A DNA stretch of 64,000 bases from assembly GCA_046050465.1 (NCBI GenBank), contig JBJOPS010000007.1, positions 1-64,000 on the forward strand. The letters run 5' to 3'. Every line of letters begins with the position of its first letter. Position 1 is the stretch's first letter. Origin of the DNA: Egaibacter sp046050465 (GTDB taxonomy: Bacteria; Pseudomonadota; Gammaproteobacteria; Burkholderiales; Burkholderiaceae_C). Below, in pieces: positions 1 through 8,185 of the stretch. The position numbers were made by a program, and so were the translations under genes. The notes below the pieces were generated by a model. The model saw only the letters and a list, made by a program, of their open reading frames with translations. It searched no databases and was not told the DNA's origin.

Positions 1-102
1 CTTGCGCGTGCGCCGATTGCTCAGATCAAGGCCAAGGTCTTTTTGTTTCATACCGTCAATGATCGCAAGTTACGTGCCTCAGTCACGTATTTGGCGGAAT
101 AG
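1..102 (+). CDS. 3' end of an unidentified gene (partial at window edge)
   Basis: Frame 1 is open from the first base to a TAG at 100-102 and encodes 33 residues ending KLRASVTYLAE. The peptide has an ordinary soluble composition, and the stop lies just before the next gene on the same strand. I do not recognise the family from so short a tail, and chance open reading over 100 bases cannot be excluded. Confidence 0.35.
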   Translation, partial: LARAPIAQIKAKVFLFHTVNDRKLRASVTYLAE

Positions 103-104
103 TT

Positions 105-569
105 TTGAACATCATCCTTAGTTCGGTATACATTTCGTTAGGTCTCTTCAGAGTAGTCAACCTCTTTATGTTTTCTCAATCTCTTGCTATCTATTCGTTC
201 ACGGAGGCTCCGGGACACATACTGTTCCACCTCTCTGTAGCGTTGTGTTCGGTGGCTTTGGGAGCCTTCGTTCTCGTAGGGCGCAAGGGGGACTTCACGC
301 ATCGAGTTCTTGGTCGTACGTGGGTTCTGCTCATGCTCGCCACGGCGATCAGCTCGTTCTTCATTCAGGCTCGTGGCACGTTCAGTGTGATACACGCACT
401 CAGCGTTGCAGTGCTGGTTTCCATGGCTTATGCCATTTGGGCCGTTCGAACGAAGCGTGTTCGAGGGCATCGTGTTGCGATGATCTGTTCCTACACGAGC
501 TTGTGCGTTGCGGGGGCATTCACGCTCCTGCCATACAGGATGCTGGGTCAGTTGATCTTCTCGTCATAA
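105..569 (+). CDS. DUF2306-type integral membrane protein
   Basis: A small hydrophobic protein of 154 aa with about four membrane segments. The second half has the DUF2306 pattern: HRVLGRTWV, then an SSFFIQ segment, an IHALS segment, a basic loop ending in GHR, and an aliphatic segment ending FTLLPYRMLG. The function of the family is unknown to me. The longest frame begins with TTG at 105, two bases after the upstream stop; an in-frame ATG at 168 (residue 22) is an equally plausible start, and neither has a strong Shine-Dalgarno. The first residues are also less DUF2306-like than the rest. It lies convergent to phaB. Confidence 0.65.
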   Translation: MNIILSSVYISLGLFRVVNLFMFSQSLAIYSFTEAPGHILFHLSVALCSVALGAFVLVGRKGDFTHRVLGRTWVLLMLATAISSFFIQARGTFSVIHALSVAVLVSMAYAIWAVRTKRVRGHRVAMICSYTSLCVAGAFTLLPYRMLGQLIFSS

Positions 570-659
570 AGCAGAGCTGGAGTTGCTACTGTTTGAGTAG
601 CTGTTTGTGGGCATCCCATTTCACCAATCGGCGTGATTGCCTTGCCCCCCGCTGGACAA

Positions 660-684
660 GAAAAAGGGCCCGAAGGCCCCTTTC
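660..684 (-). terminator. Rho-independent terminator of the pha operon
   Basis: Read on the minus strand, AAGGGGCC-TTC-GGGCCCTT forms a GC-rich stem with a UUCG-like tip, followed by a run of T. It lies 20 bases after the phaB stop, so it closes phaC-phaA-phaB. Confidence 0.8.
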
Positions 685-704
685 GCGATGCAGCCAAAGG
701 CAAA

Positions 705-1442
705 TCACCCCATGTGCAAGCCACCGTTGACCGAGAAGTCCGCACCGGTGGTGTAGCCTCCCTCTTCGCTGGCCAGCCAGGCGATGATGGAGGCGATTTC
801 GCTGGGCTTGCCCAAGCGCTTGACGGGGATGGTGGCGACGATCTTGGCCAGCACGTCTTCGCGGATGGCGTTGACCATGTCGGTGCCGATGTAGCCGGGG
901 CTCACGGTGTTGACCGTCACGCCTTTGGTGGCCATTTCCTGCGCCAGCGCCATTGAAAAGCCGTGCATGCCGGCCTTGGCGGCTGAGTAGTTGGTCTGGC
1001 CGGCCTGACCTTTTTCGCCGTTGACCGAGCTGATGTTGATGATGCGGCCCCAGCCTTTTTCAACCATATCAGCAACAACCTGTTTGGTCACGTTGAACAT
1101 GCTGTTGAGGTTGGTTTCAATCACGGCGTCCCAATCTTCGCGCGTCATTTTCAGGAACATGCGGTCTTTGGTGATGCCGGCGTTGTTGACCAGCACATCG
1201 ATCGAGCCATGCTCGGCTTTGCTCTTGGTGAAGGCTTCCACGGTGGATTCCCAGGAACCCACATTGCCCACCGAGGCGTGAAAGGTGTAGCCCAAGGCTG
1301 CCTGCTCAGCGATCCACTTGGCGTGGTCGCGCGTGGGGCCGCAGCCGGCAATGACCTTGAAGCCTTCTTTGTGCAGACGCTGGCAAATGGCGGTACCGAT
1401 GCCACCCATGCCGCCGGTGACGTAAGCTACTTTTTGACTCAT
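705..1442 (-). CDS. phaB: Acetoacetyl-CoA reductase (PhaB)
   Basis: NADPH-dependent short-chain dehydrogenase that reduces acetoacetyl-CoA to (R)-3-hydroxybutyryl-CoA, the PHA synthase monomer. The 245-aa product has the cofactor-binding glycine motif TGGMGGIG at residues 9-16, NNAG at 86-89, and the catalytic Ser139, Tyr152 and Lys156 (YSAAK). Length and motif positions fit the Cupriavidus enzyme. The frame can be extended 16 codons upstream, but the ATG at 1442 is preceded by GAGGAAC and gives the canonical MSQKVAYVTGG start. It is the last gene of phaC-phaA-phaB; the 125-bp gap to phaA contains a 51-bp dispersed repeat. Confidence 0.96.
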   Translation of the reverse strand: MSQKVAYVTGGMGGIGTAICQRLHKEGFKVIAGCGPTRDHAKWIAEQAALGYTFHASVGNVGSWESTVEAFTKSKAEHGSIDVLVNNAGITKDRMFLKMTREDWDAVIETNLNSMFNVTKQVVADMVEKGWGRIINISSVNGEKGQAGQTNYSAAKAGMHGFSMALAQEMATKGVTVNTVSPGYIGTDMVNAIREDVLAKIVATIPVKRLGKPSEIASIIAWLASEEGGYTTGADFSVNGGLHMG

Positions 1443-1464
1443 GATATGTTCCTCTTTCTTTTTA

Positions 1465-1515
1465 ATTGCTACTAAATATATAGCTACCAATTCCCTATTT
1501 ACAAGGGCTGGAAGC
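1465..1515 (+). repeat. 51-bp palindromic element, copy 1 (intergenic, phaA-phaB)
   Basis: Begins ATTGCTACTAAATATATAGC, where GCTAC and ATAGC are the half-palindromes, and ends with CAAGGGCTGGAAGC. It aligns base for base in length with the other copies. It lies in the transcribed spacer of the pha operon, so the RNA could fold there. Confidence 0.8.
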
Positions 1516-1567
1516 CAAAGACACTCTTATTTTGCGACAGTTTTCCTGCCTGTGATCAACGTGCCAA

Positions 1568-2746
1568 TCACCGCTCAATAGTGAGCGCCACGCCCATGCC
1601 GCCGCCAATGCACAGGGACGCAATGCCACGCTTGCTGTCGCGCTTTTGCATTTCGTGCAGCAACGTGACCAGAATACGGCAGCCGGACGCACCAATCGGG
1701 TGACCAATGGCAATGGCACCACCGTTCACGTTGACTTTAGACGTATCCCAACCCATTTCCTTGTTCACGGCACAGGCTTGTGCGGCAAAGGCTTCGTTGA
1801 TTTCCAGCAGGTCCAGGTCGGCCGCTTTCCAGCCCGCACGGGCCAGTGCTTTGGTGCTGGCGGGCACGGGGCCCATGCCCATGAAGGCGGGGTCCAGGCC
1901 ACTGGTGGCAAAGCTGGCAATGCGGCCCAGAGGTTTGAGGCCCAGCGCAGCGGCTTTCTTGGCGGTCATCACCATCACGGCGGCAGCGCCGTCGTTGATG
2001 CCCGATGCGTTGCCAGCGGTCACGCCACCGGCCTTGTCAAACGCAGGGCGCAGGCCTGCCAGCGCTTCGGCACTGGTTTTCTTGTTGATGAATTCGTCAG
2101 CCGAAAAAACGATGGGGTCACCCTTCTTCTGGGCGATGCTGAACGGCATGATTTCGTCCTTGAACTTGCCCGCCTCTTGCGCGGCGGCAGCCTTTTGCTG
2201 GCTGGCCAGCGCCAGCGCGTCCTGCGCTTCGCGGCTGATGCCGTATTTCTTGGCCACGTTTTCAGCCGTGATGCCCATGTGGTACTGGTTGTACACGTCC
2301 CACAGGCCGTCCACAATCATCGAGTCGATCATCTTCCAGTCGCCCATGCGCTGGCCGTCACGGCTGCCCAGCAGCACGTGGGGTGAGGCGCTCATGTTTT
2401 CCTGGCCACCGGCAATCACGATTTCGCTGTCGCCATAGGCCACAGCTTGCGCGGCCAGCATCACGGCCTTGAGGCCGGAGCCACACACGGCGTTGATGGT
2501 CAGACCCGGCGTGCCCTGGTTCAGGCCGCTCTTGATAACGGATTGGCGGGCCGGGTTTTGGCCTGCACCGGCAGCCAGCACCTGGCCCATGATGACCTCG
2601 CCCACCTGCTCGGCAGCCAGACCGCTGCGCTTGAGCACTTCGGCGATGATCGCCGCGCCCAGCTCGGTCGCCGGGGTTTTGGCGAGGGTTCCGCCGAATT
2701 TGCCAACCGCAGTGCGGGCAGCTGAAACGATGACGATGTCTTCCAT
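1568..2746 (-). CDS. phaA: Acetyl-CoA C-acetyltransferase (beta-ketothiolase PhaA)
   Basis: Biosynthetic thiolase condensing two acetyl-CoA to acetoacetyl-CoA, the first step of poly-3-hydroxybutyrate synthesis. At 392 aa it has the usual length. The nucleophile Cys88 lies in NAVCGSGLKA, the general base His349 in GHPIGASG, and Cys379 in LCIGGGMG near the C-terminus, almost exactly where the Zoogloea enzyme has them. The ATG is preceded by CAGGAGACATAAAA. It sits 72 bp downstream of phaC and upstream of phaB on the same strand. Confidence 0.97.
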   Translation of the reverse strand: MEDIVIVSAARTAVGKFGGTLAKTPATELGAAIIAEVLKRSGLAAEQVGEVIMGQVLAAGAGQNPARQSVIKSGLNQGTPGLTINAVCGSGLKAVMLAAQAVAYGDSEIVIAGGQENMSASPHVLLGSRDGQRMGDWKMIDSMIVDGLWDVYNQYHMGITAENVAKKYGISREAQDALALASQQKAAAAQEAGKFKDEIMPFSIAQKKGDPIVFSADEFINKKTSAEALAGLRPAFDKAGGVTAGNASGINDGAAAVMVMTAKKAAALGLKPLGRIASFATSGLDPAFMGMGPVPASTKALARAGWKAADLDLLEINEAFAAQACAVNKEMGWDTSKVNVNGGAIAIGHPIGASGCRILVTLLHEMQKRDSKRGIASLCIGGGMGVALTIER

Positions 2747-2818
2747 TTTTATGTCTCCTGAGTAAAAAATCTTGTTCTAAACCACTGCCGACTGCACGAC
2801 GACTGCACTAACGACTGC

Positions 2819-4588
2819 TCAGGCTTTTGCCTTCACATACCGGCCCGGTGCGGGCTCTGTCGCCTTGTATTTGCTCTTGCCGGACCCGCCGCCATAGGCC
2901 TTGGGCGCAGCAATTTGCTTGCCAGCGTGGCCCTTGAGCCAGGTAGCCCAGTCGGTCCACCAGCTGCCGGGGTGCTCTTTGGCGCTGGCAATCCAGTCGT
3001 CCACTCTTGCCGGGAACTTGTCCGCCGGGCCAATCCAGTGGCTGCGCTTCTTTTTGACGGGCGGATTGATCACGCCGGCAATGTGGCCAGACGCTCCCAT
3101 GACAAACCGCTTTTTACCCGGCAAATGCTGCGTGGACGCATAGGCGCCGCCAATCGGCACGATGTGGTCTTCACGCGAGCCGTAGATATACACCGGCAGA
3201 TCCAGCTTGCGAAAATCAATCTTCTCGCCGCACACCACCGCCTTGCCCGGCTTGACCAACTTGTTTTCCAGATAGGTGTTGCGCAGGTACCAGGCGTAAA
3301 ACGGGCCTGGCAGGTTGGTGGAATCGCTGTTCCAGTAGAGCAGGTCAAATGGAGGGGGCGTTTCACCCTTGAGGTAGTTGCCCACCACGTAGTTCCACAC
3401 CAGGTCATTCGGGCGCAGGAACGAGAAGGTCGAGGCCAGATCGCCGCCCTTCATCAGGCCACCATGGCCCATTTCTTTTTCGCGGTAGCTGACGAAGGCT
3501 TCGTCGATGAACAGATCCAGAATGCCGGTGTCGCTGAAGTCCAGCAAGGTGGTCAGCAAGGTGGCACTGCTCACGGGTTTTTGGCCTCGTGCGGCCAGCA
3601 CCGCCATCGCGGTGGTCAAAATCGTCCCGCCCACGCAAAACCCAAGGGCATTGATGGTCTTGGCCCCGGTGATATCTCGCGTTACCGCTATGGCTTTGAT
3701 AGCAGCGTGCTCGATGTAGTCGTCCCAGGTTTTGCCGTTCAGCGAACCATCGGGCGCGGCGCTGGTGTCGCCGGGTGGATTTCTCCAGCTCACCACAAAC
3801 GTGCGATGGCCCTGCTCCACCGCGTAGCGGATCAGCGAATTCTCGGGCTGCAAATCGAGGATGTAGAACTTGTTGATGCACGGTGGCACCAGCAAAAACG
3901 GCTTCTCAAAGACCTTGGCGGTGAGCGGCTTGTATTCGATCAGCTGGAACAGCTCGTTCTCGAACACCACGGCGCCTTCGCTGGTGGCCACGTTTTTGCC
4001 GACCTCGAACAGGCTCTCATCGGTCATGGAAACATGCCCCTGACGCATGTCATGGATCAGGTTCTGCAGGCCTTTGGCAATGCTCTCGCCCTTGGTTTCA
4101 ATGGCTTTTTTCTGGGCTTCGGCGTTCAGCGCCAGGAAATTGCTGGGCGCCGAAGCCGCCATCCATTGCTCGACGGCAAAACGCACGCGGGCACGGGTTT
4201 TTTCGTCGGCTTCCACGGCGTCGGCCAGCCCCATCAGGCTGCGGGCATTGAGCAGGTAGGTGGCGGCTGAAAACGCGGCAATCGGGTTGCTGCTCCAGGC
4301 CTCGCCAGAAAATCGCCGGTCGCCGGACACGGGATTGGCGTGCAGGCTCTGGCTCCACAACTCAGCCGCTTCCTTGAGGTATTGCTGTTGCAACGCCTCC
4401 ATTTTGGCGGGCGAGATGGCGATTGGCGGCAAATTCGGCACGGCAGCGCCCGACGCGGGAAAGCCTCCCGGCACGCCTGCGGGGCTCAATCCCTGAAAGG
4501 ATTGCATGGCCTTAGCCCAGCTTTCGCCGAAGGTTTGCTGAAATTGCCCGGCCGATTGGGCCCAGAATTCCGGTATGTTCTGATTCAC
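2819..4588 (-). CDS. phaC: Class I poly(R)-hydroxyalkanoate synthase (PhaC)
   Basis: Polymerises (R)-3-hydroxyacyl-CoA into PHA granules. The 589-aa protein has the N-terminal PhaC domain followed by an alpha/beta-hydrolase fold. The lipase-like box is GFCVGG with nucleophile Cys318; the other triad members are Asp474 (SREDHIVP) and His502 (GASGHIAG), matching the Cupriavidus positions within a few residues. No PhaE or PhaR partner is nearby, as expected for class I. The start is GTG at 4588 with GAGGAG seven bases upstream. First gene of phaC-phaA-phaB; the promoter must lie in the 110-bp gap to the divergent gene at 4699. No phasin or PHA regulator is in the window. Confidence 0.97.
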   Translation of the reverse strand: MNQNIPEFWAQSAGQFQQTFGESWAKAMQSFQGLSPAGVPGGFPASGAAVPNLPPIAISPAKMEALQQQYLKEAAELWSQSLHANPVSGDRRFSGEAWSSNPIAAFSAATYLLNARSLMGLADAVEADEKTRARVRFAVEQWMAASAPSNFLALNAEAQKKAIETKGESIAKGLQNLIHDMRQGHVSMTDESLFEVGKNVATSEGAVVFENELFQLIEYKPLTAKVFEKPFLLVPPCINKFYILDLQPENSLIRYAVEQGHRTFVVSWRNPPGDTSAAPDGSLNGKTWDDYIEHAAIKAIAVTRDITGAKTINALGFCVGGTILTTAMAVLAARGQKPVSSATLLTTLLDFSDTGILDLFIDEAFVSYREKEMGHGGLMKGGDLASTFSFLRPNDLVWNYVVGNYLKGETPPPFDLLYWNSDSTNLPGPFYAWYLRNTYLENKLVKPGKAVVCGEKIDFRKLDLPVYIYGSREDHIVPIGGAYASTQHLPGKKRFVMGASGHIAGVINPPVKKKRSHWIGPADKFPARVDDWIASAKEHPGSWWTDWATWLKGHAGKQIAAPKAYGGGSGKSKYKATEPAPGRYVKAKA

Positions 4589-4698
4589 GATGTCTCCTCG
4601 CGATCGCCATTTATTAGTAGAAACCCTAGTATCTCAGCTTTAGCCTCTTATAAAAATGACATTTTCGAAATAAGCATATCCTTGTTCATCGCACCCCT

Positions 4699-5004
4699 AT
4701 GTATATCGTTCCAATCGCCTGGGTGTATGTGGCCCTGATGATGGCTGTCGTTGAAGCCATCAGCAGCACCGGAACACTGCTCGGCGCCGTGTTCACCTTT
4801 GTACTCTATGGACTGGGCCCCGTGACATTGGTGGTTTACCTGATGGGGTCACCCGCACGCAAACGGGCGATCCGGGCAAAAGAAGCGAAAGAGGTCCAGG
4901 AGGCCCGGGCCGCCAGCGAGCCGTCAGACCCGCCAGATGCAGGCGGCCATGCGCCCGCTGCCGCCCAGCGCGACGCTGTCACGCCGATGGGAAAAGAACC
5001 GTGA
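4699..5004 (+). CDS. Small membrane protein with charged C-terminal tail
   Basis: A 101-aa protein with two predicted membrane segments (residues about 3-20 and 27-50). A basic stretch (ARKRAIRAKEAKE) follows, then a Pro/Ala-rich hydrophilic tail. I recognise no functional family; similar short proteins occur beside pgeF in related bacteria as far as I recall, which supports reality rather than function. It is divergent from phaC, and its last 81 bases overlap the 3' end of pgeF on the other strand. A plausible real gene, because its hydrophobic N-terminus is not dictated by pgeF, which stops at 4924. Confidence 0.6.
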   Translation: MYIVPIAWVYVALMMAVVEAISSTGTLLGAVFTFVLYGLGPVTLVVYLMGSPARKRAIRAKEAKEVQEARAASEPSDPPDAGGHAPAAAQRDAVTPMGKEP

Positions 5005-5748
5005 CGGGTTGCTGACCGTGCACCAGGCCGCGCTGCCGTCATTGCCACTGATTCGCGAAATACCCAGCGCCTGCAACCGCTGACGGGCCAAACCCGCCAG
5101 ATCGGCCAGCCACTTGCCGCTCGCCGTGGGCACAAAACAGGCACGGGCCGACGGATCGTGCGACACAAACGCCTCCAGCACCTCGGGCCCGACCTCAAAC
5201 GCCTGCGGCCCGATACACGGACCCAGCCAGGCCATGGTGACGGGTGCAACGGGAATTGCTATTGAATTGATAGCTGATGGCGCATATTCCACCAGGGCTG
5301 GAGGCTTAAAACGTTCACAAAAAGCAGCAAATGTGTGCTCCAGAACGCCCTGCTGCAATCCACGCCAGCCCGCATGTGCCGCAGCCACCACCGTGCCAGC
5401 TTTATCAGTCAACAGCACCGGCAAGCAGTCAGCCACCATCACCGTGCAGGCCACGCCAGGCTGCGTGGAGACAGCCGCGTCTGCCACCGCGCCGTCGGTC
5501 GTGTTGCTGTCTATAGCAAGCGCACGTGTGCCATGGACTTGCTGCAGGTAAACCGGGCGAATGCCCAGCGCGTCGTGCAGGATCTTCCGGTTGGCTGACA
5601 CGCTGCCTGGTGTGTCGCGCACATGGTCACCGAGATTCAGACTGCCAAAGGGAGGCGAGCTGACACCACCAGCGCGTGTGGTGCAAACAGCCCGCACGTG
5701 AGCCGGGGCTGGCCAGTCGGGAACGATCCAGTCGGGGTGCGGTGTCAC
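4924..5748 (-). CDS. pgeF: Peptidoglycan editing factor PgeF (laccase-domain, YfiH family)
   Basis: Multicopper-oxidase-like fold protein of the YfiH/PgeF family, linked in E. coli to editing of peptidoglycan precursors that carry the wrong amino acid. The conserved metal-binding set is visible: His72 (QQVHGT), Cys108 (ADCLPVLL) and His125 (AAHAGWRG), then WLGPCIGP at about 174-181. At 274 aa it is slightly long because about 17 residues at 148-167 are encoded by the 51-bp palindromic element read backwards, inserted just before the normally adjoining AWLGP block. It follows the maiA-like gene by 35 bp on the same strand and its end overlaps the convergent small membrane gene. Confidence 0.92.
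   Translation of the reverse strand: MTPHPDWIVPDWPAPAHVRAVCTTRAGGVSSPPFGSLNLGDHVRDTPGSVSANRKILHDALGIRPVYLQQVHGTRALAIDSNTTDGAVADAAVSTQPGVACTVMVADCLPVLLTDKAGTVVAAAHAGWRGLQQGVLEHTFAAFCERFKPPALVEYAPSAINSIAIPVAPVTMAWLGPCIGPQAFEVGPEVLEAFVSHDPSARACFVPTASGKWLADLAGLARQRLQALGISRISGNDGSAAWCTVSNPSRFFSHRRDSVALGGSGRMAACIWRV
5255..5305 (+). repeat. 51-bp palindromic element, copy 2 (inside pgeF, antisense)
   Basis: Begins ATTGCTATTGAATTGATAGC and ends CCAGGGCTGGAGGC. It lies within pgeF on the non-coding strand orientation and is translated in frame as a Pro/Ala-rich insertion that includes YAPSAINSIAIP. Confidence 0.85.
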
Positions 5749-5783
5749 CTGGTGGTCAAGCCTCGCGTGGGGTCATGATTCGG

Positions 5784-6437
5784 TCATGCCTCGTTGTCCG
5801 GGCAGCTCGAAGGCTGGGCTTGCTGGAAGGCCCCCAGCTTCATGCAGGCGTCAAACGCAGCCATCGTGCGCGGCAGGCCGTCAAAGTTCACGTCAAAGCG
5901 TTTGCCATTGAAGATTTGCGGCACCAGGCAGCAATCGGCCATTGTGGGCGTGTTGCCATAGCAATACCTGGCTGGCGGCAACTGCGCCAGTTGCCGCTCG
6001 AAGCTCTCCAGCCCGTCACGCACCCAGTGGCGGTACCAGGTGGTTTTGACGTCCTCGCTCACCTTGAGCTCTTTCACCAGGTATTTGAGTACGCGCAGGT
6101 TGTTCAGCGGGTGAATTTCGCAGGCAATCGACTGCGCCAGCGCGCGCACGCGGGCACGGCCCAGTGCGTCAGCTGGCAGCAGCGCCGGCGTGGGGTGGGT
6201 TTCATCCAGGTACTCGATGATGGCCATGGACTGCGACAGGCGCTCGCCGCTGCTGGCCCCCTCTTGCAGCTCCAGCATGGGCACCAGCGCATCGGCCGAA
6301 ATCGACGTGTAGGCGCCCAGCTTGTGGTCACCCCGCGCCAGGTGCACCGACACGTATTCATACGGCAGCCCCTTGAGCGCCAGCGCGATGCGCACCCGAA
6401 ACGAGGCGCTTGAGCGGAAGTAGTTGTAAAGTTTCAT
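5784..6437 (-). CDS. maiA: Zeta-class GST: maleylpyruvate/maleylacetoacetate isomerase
   Basis: Glutathione-dependent cis-trans isomerase of 217 aa. The N-terminal thioredoxin-like domain begins MKLYNYFRSSASFRVRIAL, where SSAS replaces the SSCS of many zeta GSTs. QSMAIIEYLDE and CEIHPLNNLRVLKYL follow; the latter is typical of the NagL/MaiA subgroup. With gentisate dioxygenase and fumarylpyruvate hydrolase about 2 kb away, the likely substrate is maleylpyruvate (gentisate pathway), as for NagL of Ralstonia; maleylacetoacetate is the alternative. The ATG at 6437 is chosen over an upstream in-frame extension because it gives the family start. Divergent from the VOC gene, 63 bp apart. Confidence 0.9.
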   Translation of the reverse strand: MKLYNYFRSSASFRVRIALALKGLPYEYVSVHLARGDHKLGAYTSISADALVPMLELQEGASSGERLSQSMAIIEYLDETHPTPALLPADALGRARVRALAQSIACEIHPLNNLRVLKYLVKELKVSEDVKTTWYRHWVRDGLESFERQLAQLPPARYCYGNTPTMADCCLVPQIFNGKRFDVNFDGLPRTMAAFDACMKLGAFQQAQPSSCPDNEA

Positions 6438-6500
6438 GGACGTTAGCATAAACGGATAATCAGCCCGAAGCACCACGCCCGCTTTGCCACAGGAGAGCCC

Positions 6501-6863
6501 ATGTCATCCACCACACCGAACCACAACCTCACCATCAACTACGTCGAAATGAACGTGGGCAACGTGGCGCGCGCCAAGGCGTTTTACGGCAGCGCTTTCG
6601 GCTGGACGTTTACCGACTACGGCCCGGAATACGCCGAGTTTTCCGACGGCGCAATGAAAGGCGGGTTCACCACGCTGGGCGCGGTGCAGGCCGGTGGCGG
6701 GCCACTCGTCATTCTGTACGCCCGTGATCTGGCCGATGCGCAGCACCGCATCGAATCGGCTGGCGGCCAGATCGTCAAACCCATCTTCGCCTTTCCCGGC
6801 GGCAGACGCCTGCACTTTACCGACCCGGATGGCTATGAGCTGGCCGTCTGGTCGGACCTGTAA
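6501..6863 (+). CDS. VOC (glyoxalase/bleomycin-resistance fold) family protein
   Basis: A single-domain 120-aa vicinal-oxygen-chelate protein. The beta-alpha-beta-beta-beta pattern is visible: NYVEMNVGNVARAKAFYGSAF, a GFTT strand, an ILYARDLADA strand-helix, and the terminal LHFTDPDGYELAVW signature. The substrate is not evident. A sequence of this subgroup may be a metal-dependent enzyme or a metal-free binding protein. It starts the plus-strand gentisate gene group, 44 bp before the pirin gene. Confidence 0.85.
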   Translation: MSSTTPNHNLTINYVEMNVGNVARAKAFYGSAFGWTFTDYGPEYAEFSDGAMKGGFTTLGAVQAGGGPLVILYARDLADAQHRIESAGGQIVKPIFAFPGGRRLHFTDPDGYELAVWSDL

Positions 6864-6907
6864 TTCTAAAAAACTCCGGAAAAACCTGAAGCCAACCTGG
6901 ATTCACC

Positions 6908-7963
6908 ATGTCTGCCAACCCTGCTTCTTCCCCCCAAGCCTTGATCAGCCTGCAACCCCTGGGCTTTCCGTGGGCCACCATCGACCCCTTTCTGTTTTGC
7001 GCGTACCACGATGACGCCTATCCCAAAGGTAATGGGTCTTTTGGCCCGGACGCCTCACTGGCAGGGCGTGACATGGGTCAGGACTTCGCCGGCAAGGACG
7101 GCTGGCGCATGTACCACGGCATGACGGTGCCGGGCTTTCCGTCGCACCCGCACCGCGGGTTTGAGACCGTCACCATCGTGCGCAAGGGCTTGATCGACCA
7201 CTCCGACTCGCTGGGCGCCACGGCCCGCTTCGGTGGTGGCGATGTGCAGTGGCTGACCGCCGGGCGCGGCATTGTGCATTCGGAAATGTTCCCACTGCTC
7301 AACACCCGGCAAGACAACCCGCTGGAGCTGTTCCAGATCTGGCTGAATTTGCCTGCCAAAAACAAGATGGTGGCACCCCACTTCACCATGTTCTGGTCTG
7401 AGCAGGTGCCCGGCAAGGTGTTTGCTGACGCTACCGGCCTGACGACGGAGGTGAGCTGCATCGCGGGCCAGATCGACGGTGTGGACAAGCCCCTGGCGCC
7501 GCCACCCGATTCACGGGCTTCGCAGGCCGACGCGGATGTGGCCATCTGGACGCTCAAGATGGCACCCGGGGCGCGCTGGACGCTGCCTGCCGCCTCGCTC
7601 GGTGCCCGGCGCAGCCTGTATTTTTTCAAGGGTCAGCAGGTGACGGTGGGCGGGCAGACGGTTTCCAGCCACGCCGCCATCGAACTCAACGCCAGCATTG
7701 ATGTCGAGCTGGTTAATGGCCCGCAGGTCAGCGAGTTCCTGGTGCTGCAGGGCAAACCCATTGCCGAGCCCGTGGCGCAATACGGCCCGTTCGTGATGAA
7801 CACCGAGGCAGAGATTCATCAGGCGTTTGCCGACTACCGTCGAACAGAATTTGGCGGCTGGCCGTGGCCGGACAATGCACCTGTGCATGGGCCAGACCGC
7901 GTGCGGTTTGCGAAACACGCCAATGGGCAGGTCCAGACACTGACCATACAAGACAATCCCTGA
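6908..7963 (+). CDS. Pirin family protein
   Basis: Bicupin of the pirin family, 351 aa. The N-terminal cupin contains HPHRGFETVT and GIVHSEM, giving the expected iron-binding set His80, His82, His124 and Glu126. The C-terminal cupin (from about residue 190) is more divergent. Bacterial pirins include quercetin-2,3-dioxygenase activity (YhhW) and regulatory partners of pyruvate dehydrogenase, so the exact role is open. Placement directly upstream of gentisate dioxygenase suggests a link to aromatic compound metabolism, as inference only. Confidence 0.88.
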   Translation: MSANPASSPQALISLQPLGFPWATIDPFLFCAYHDDAYPKGNGSFGPDASLAGRDMGQDFAGKDGWRMYHGMTVPGFPSHPHRGFETVTIVRKGLIDHSDSLGATARFGGGDVQWLTAGRGIVHSEMFPLLNTRQDNPLELFQIWLNLPAKNKMVAPHFTMFWSEQVPGKVFADATGLTTEVSCIAGQIDGVDKPLAPPPDSRASQADADVAIWTLKMAPGARWTLPAASLGARRSLYFFKGQQVTVGGQTVSSHAAIELNASIDVELVNGPQVSEFLVLQGKPIAEPVAQYGPFVMNTEAEIHQAFADYRRTEFGGWPWPDNAPVHGPDRVRFAKHANGQVQTLTIQDNP

Positions 7964-8000
7964 AAATAACCGACAACAACATCTTTTACTGGAGACCCCC

Positions 8001-8140
8001 ATGACTCTGGAAATCGCCTGCTGCGAAGGGCCATTCAGCGCGGACTGGCCCCCGTGGCTTCGCGGGCCAAAGACTTTCAGGGCGCCAAAGTCAACCAGGG
8101 CATCGAGGGCTCCGAGCGGTATTTGCTGCAGATTTTTTGA
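8001..8140 (+). pseudogene. Possible frameshifted short gene remnant before gentisate dioxygenase
   Basis: The ATG at 8001 has an excellent ribosome site (TACTGGAGACCCCC), close to that of the TRAP binding-protein gene at 11947. The ATG frame soon becomes an unnatural Arg/Pro/Cys-rich reading that runs into the next gene. In the +2 frame, from CTG at 8018 to TGA at 8138, the peptide looks natural (LLRRAIQRGLAPVASRAKDF, then a hydrophilic tail ending RYLLQIF). One extra C near 8017 would join MTLEIA to it. I do not recognise the family; a sequencing error or a decayed gene would both explain it. Confidence 0.35.
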
Positions 8141-8185
8141 CAAACGCAGGGAAACCACGCGGCCAACTCCAGTCGCAGGCCATCC

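Noticed and set aside
3686..3720. Palindrome-like CGCTATGGCTTTGATAGCAG inside phaC, resembling the 51-bp element
   Set aside because: It lacks the GCGCA and GGGCT blocks. The encoded residues (AAIKAI) match the normal PHA synthase sequence as I recall it, so it is ordinary coding sequence.
2915..4270. Long plus-strand open frame opposite phaC (451 codons)
   Set aside because: It is a shadow frame caused by GC-biased codon use of phaC; it has no family motifs and no ribosome site.
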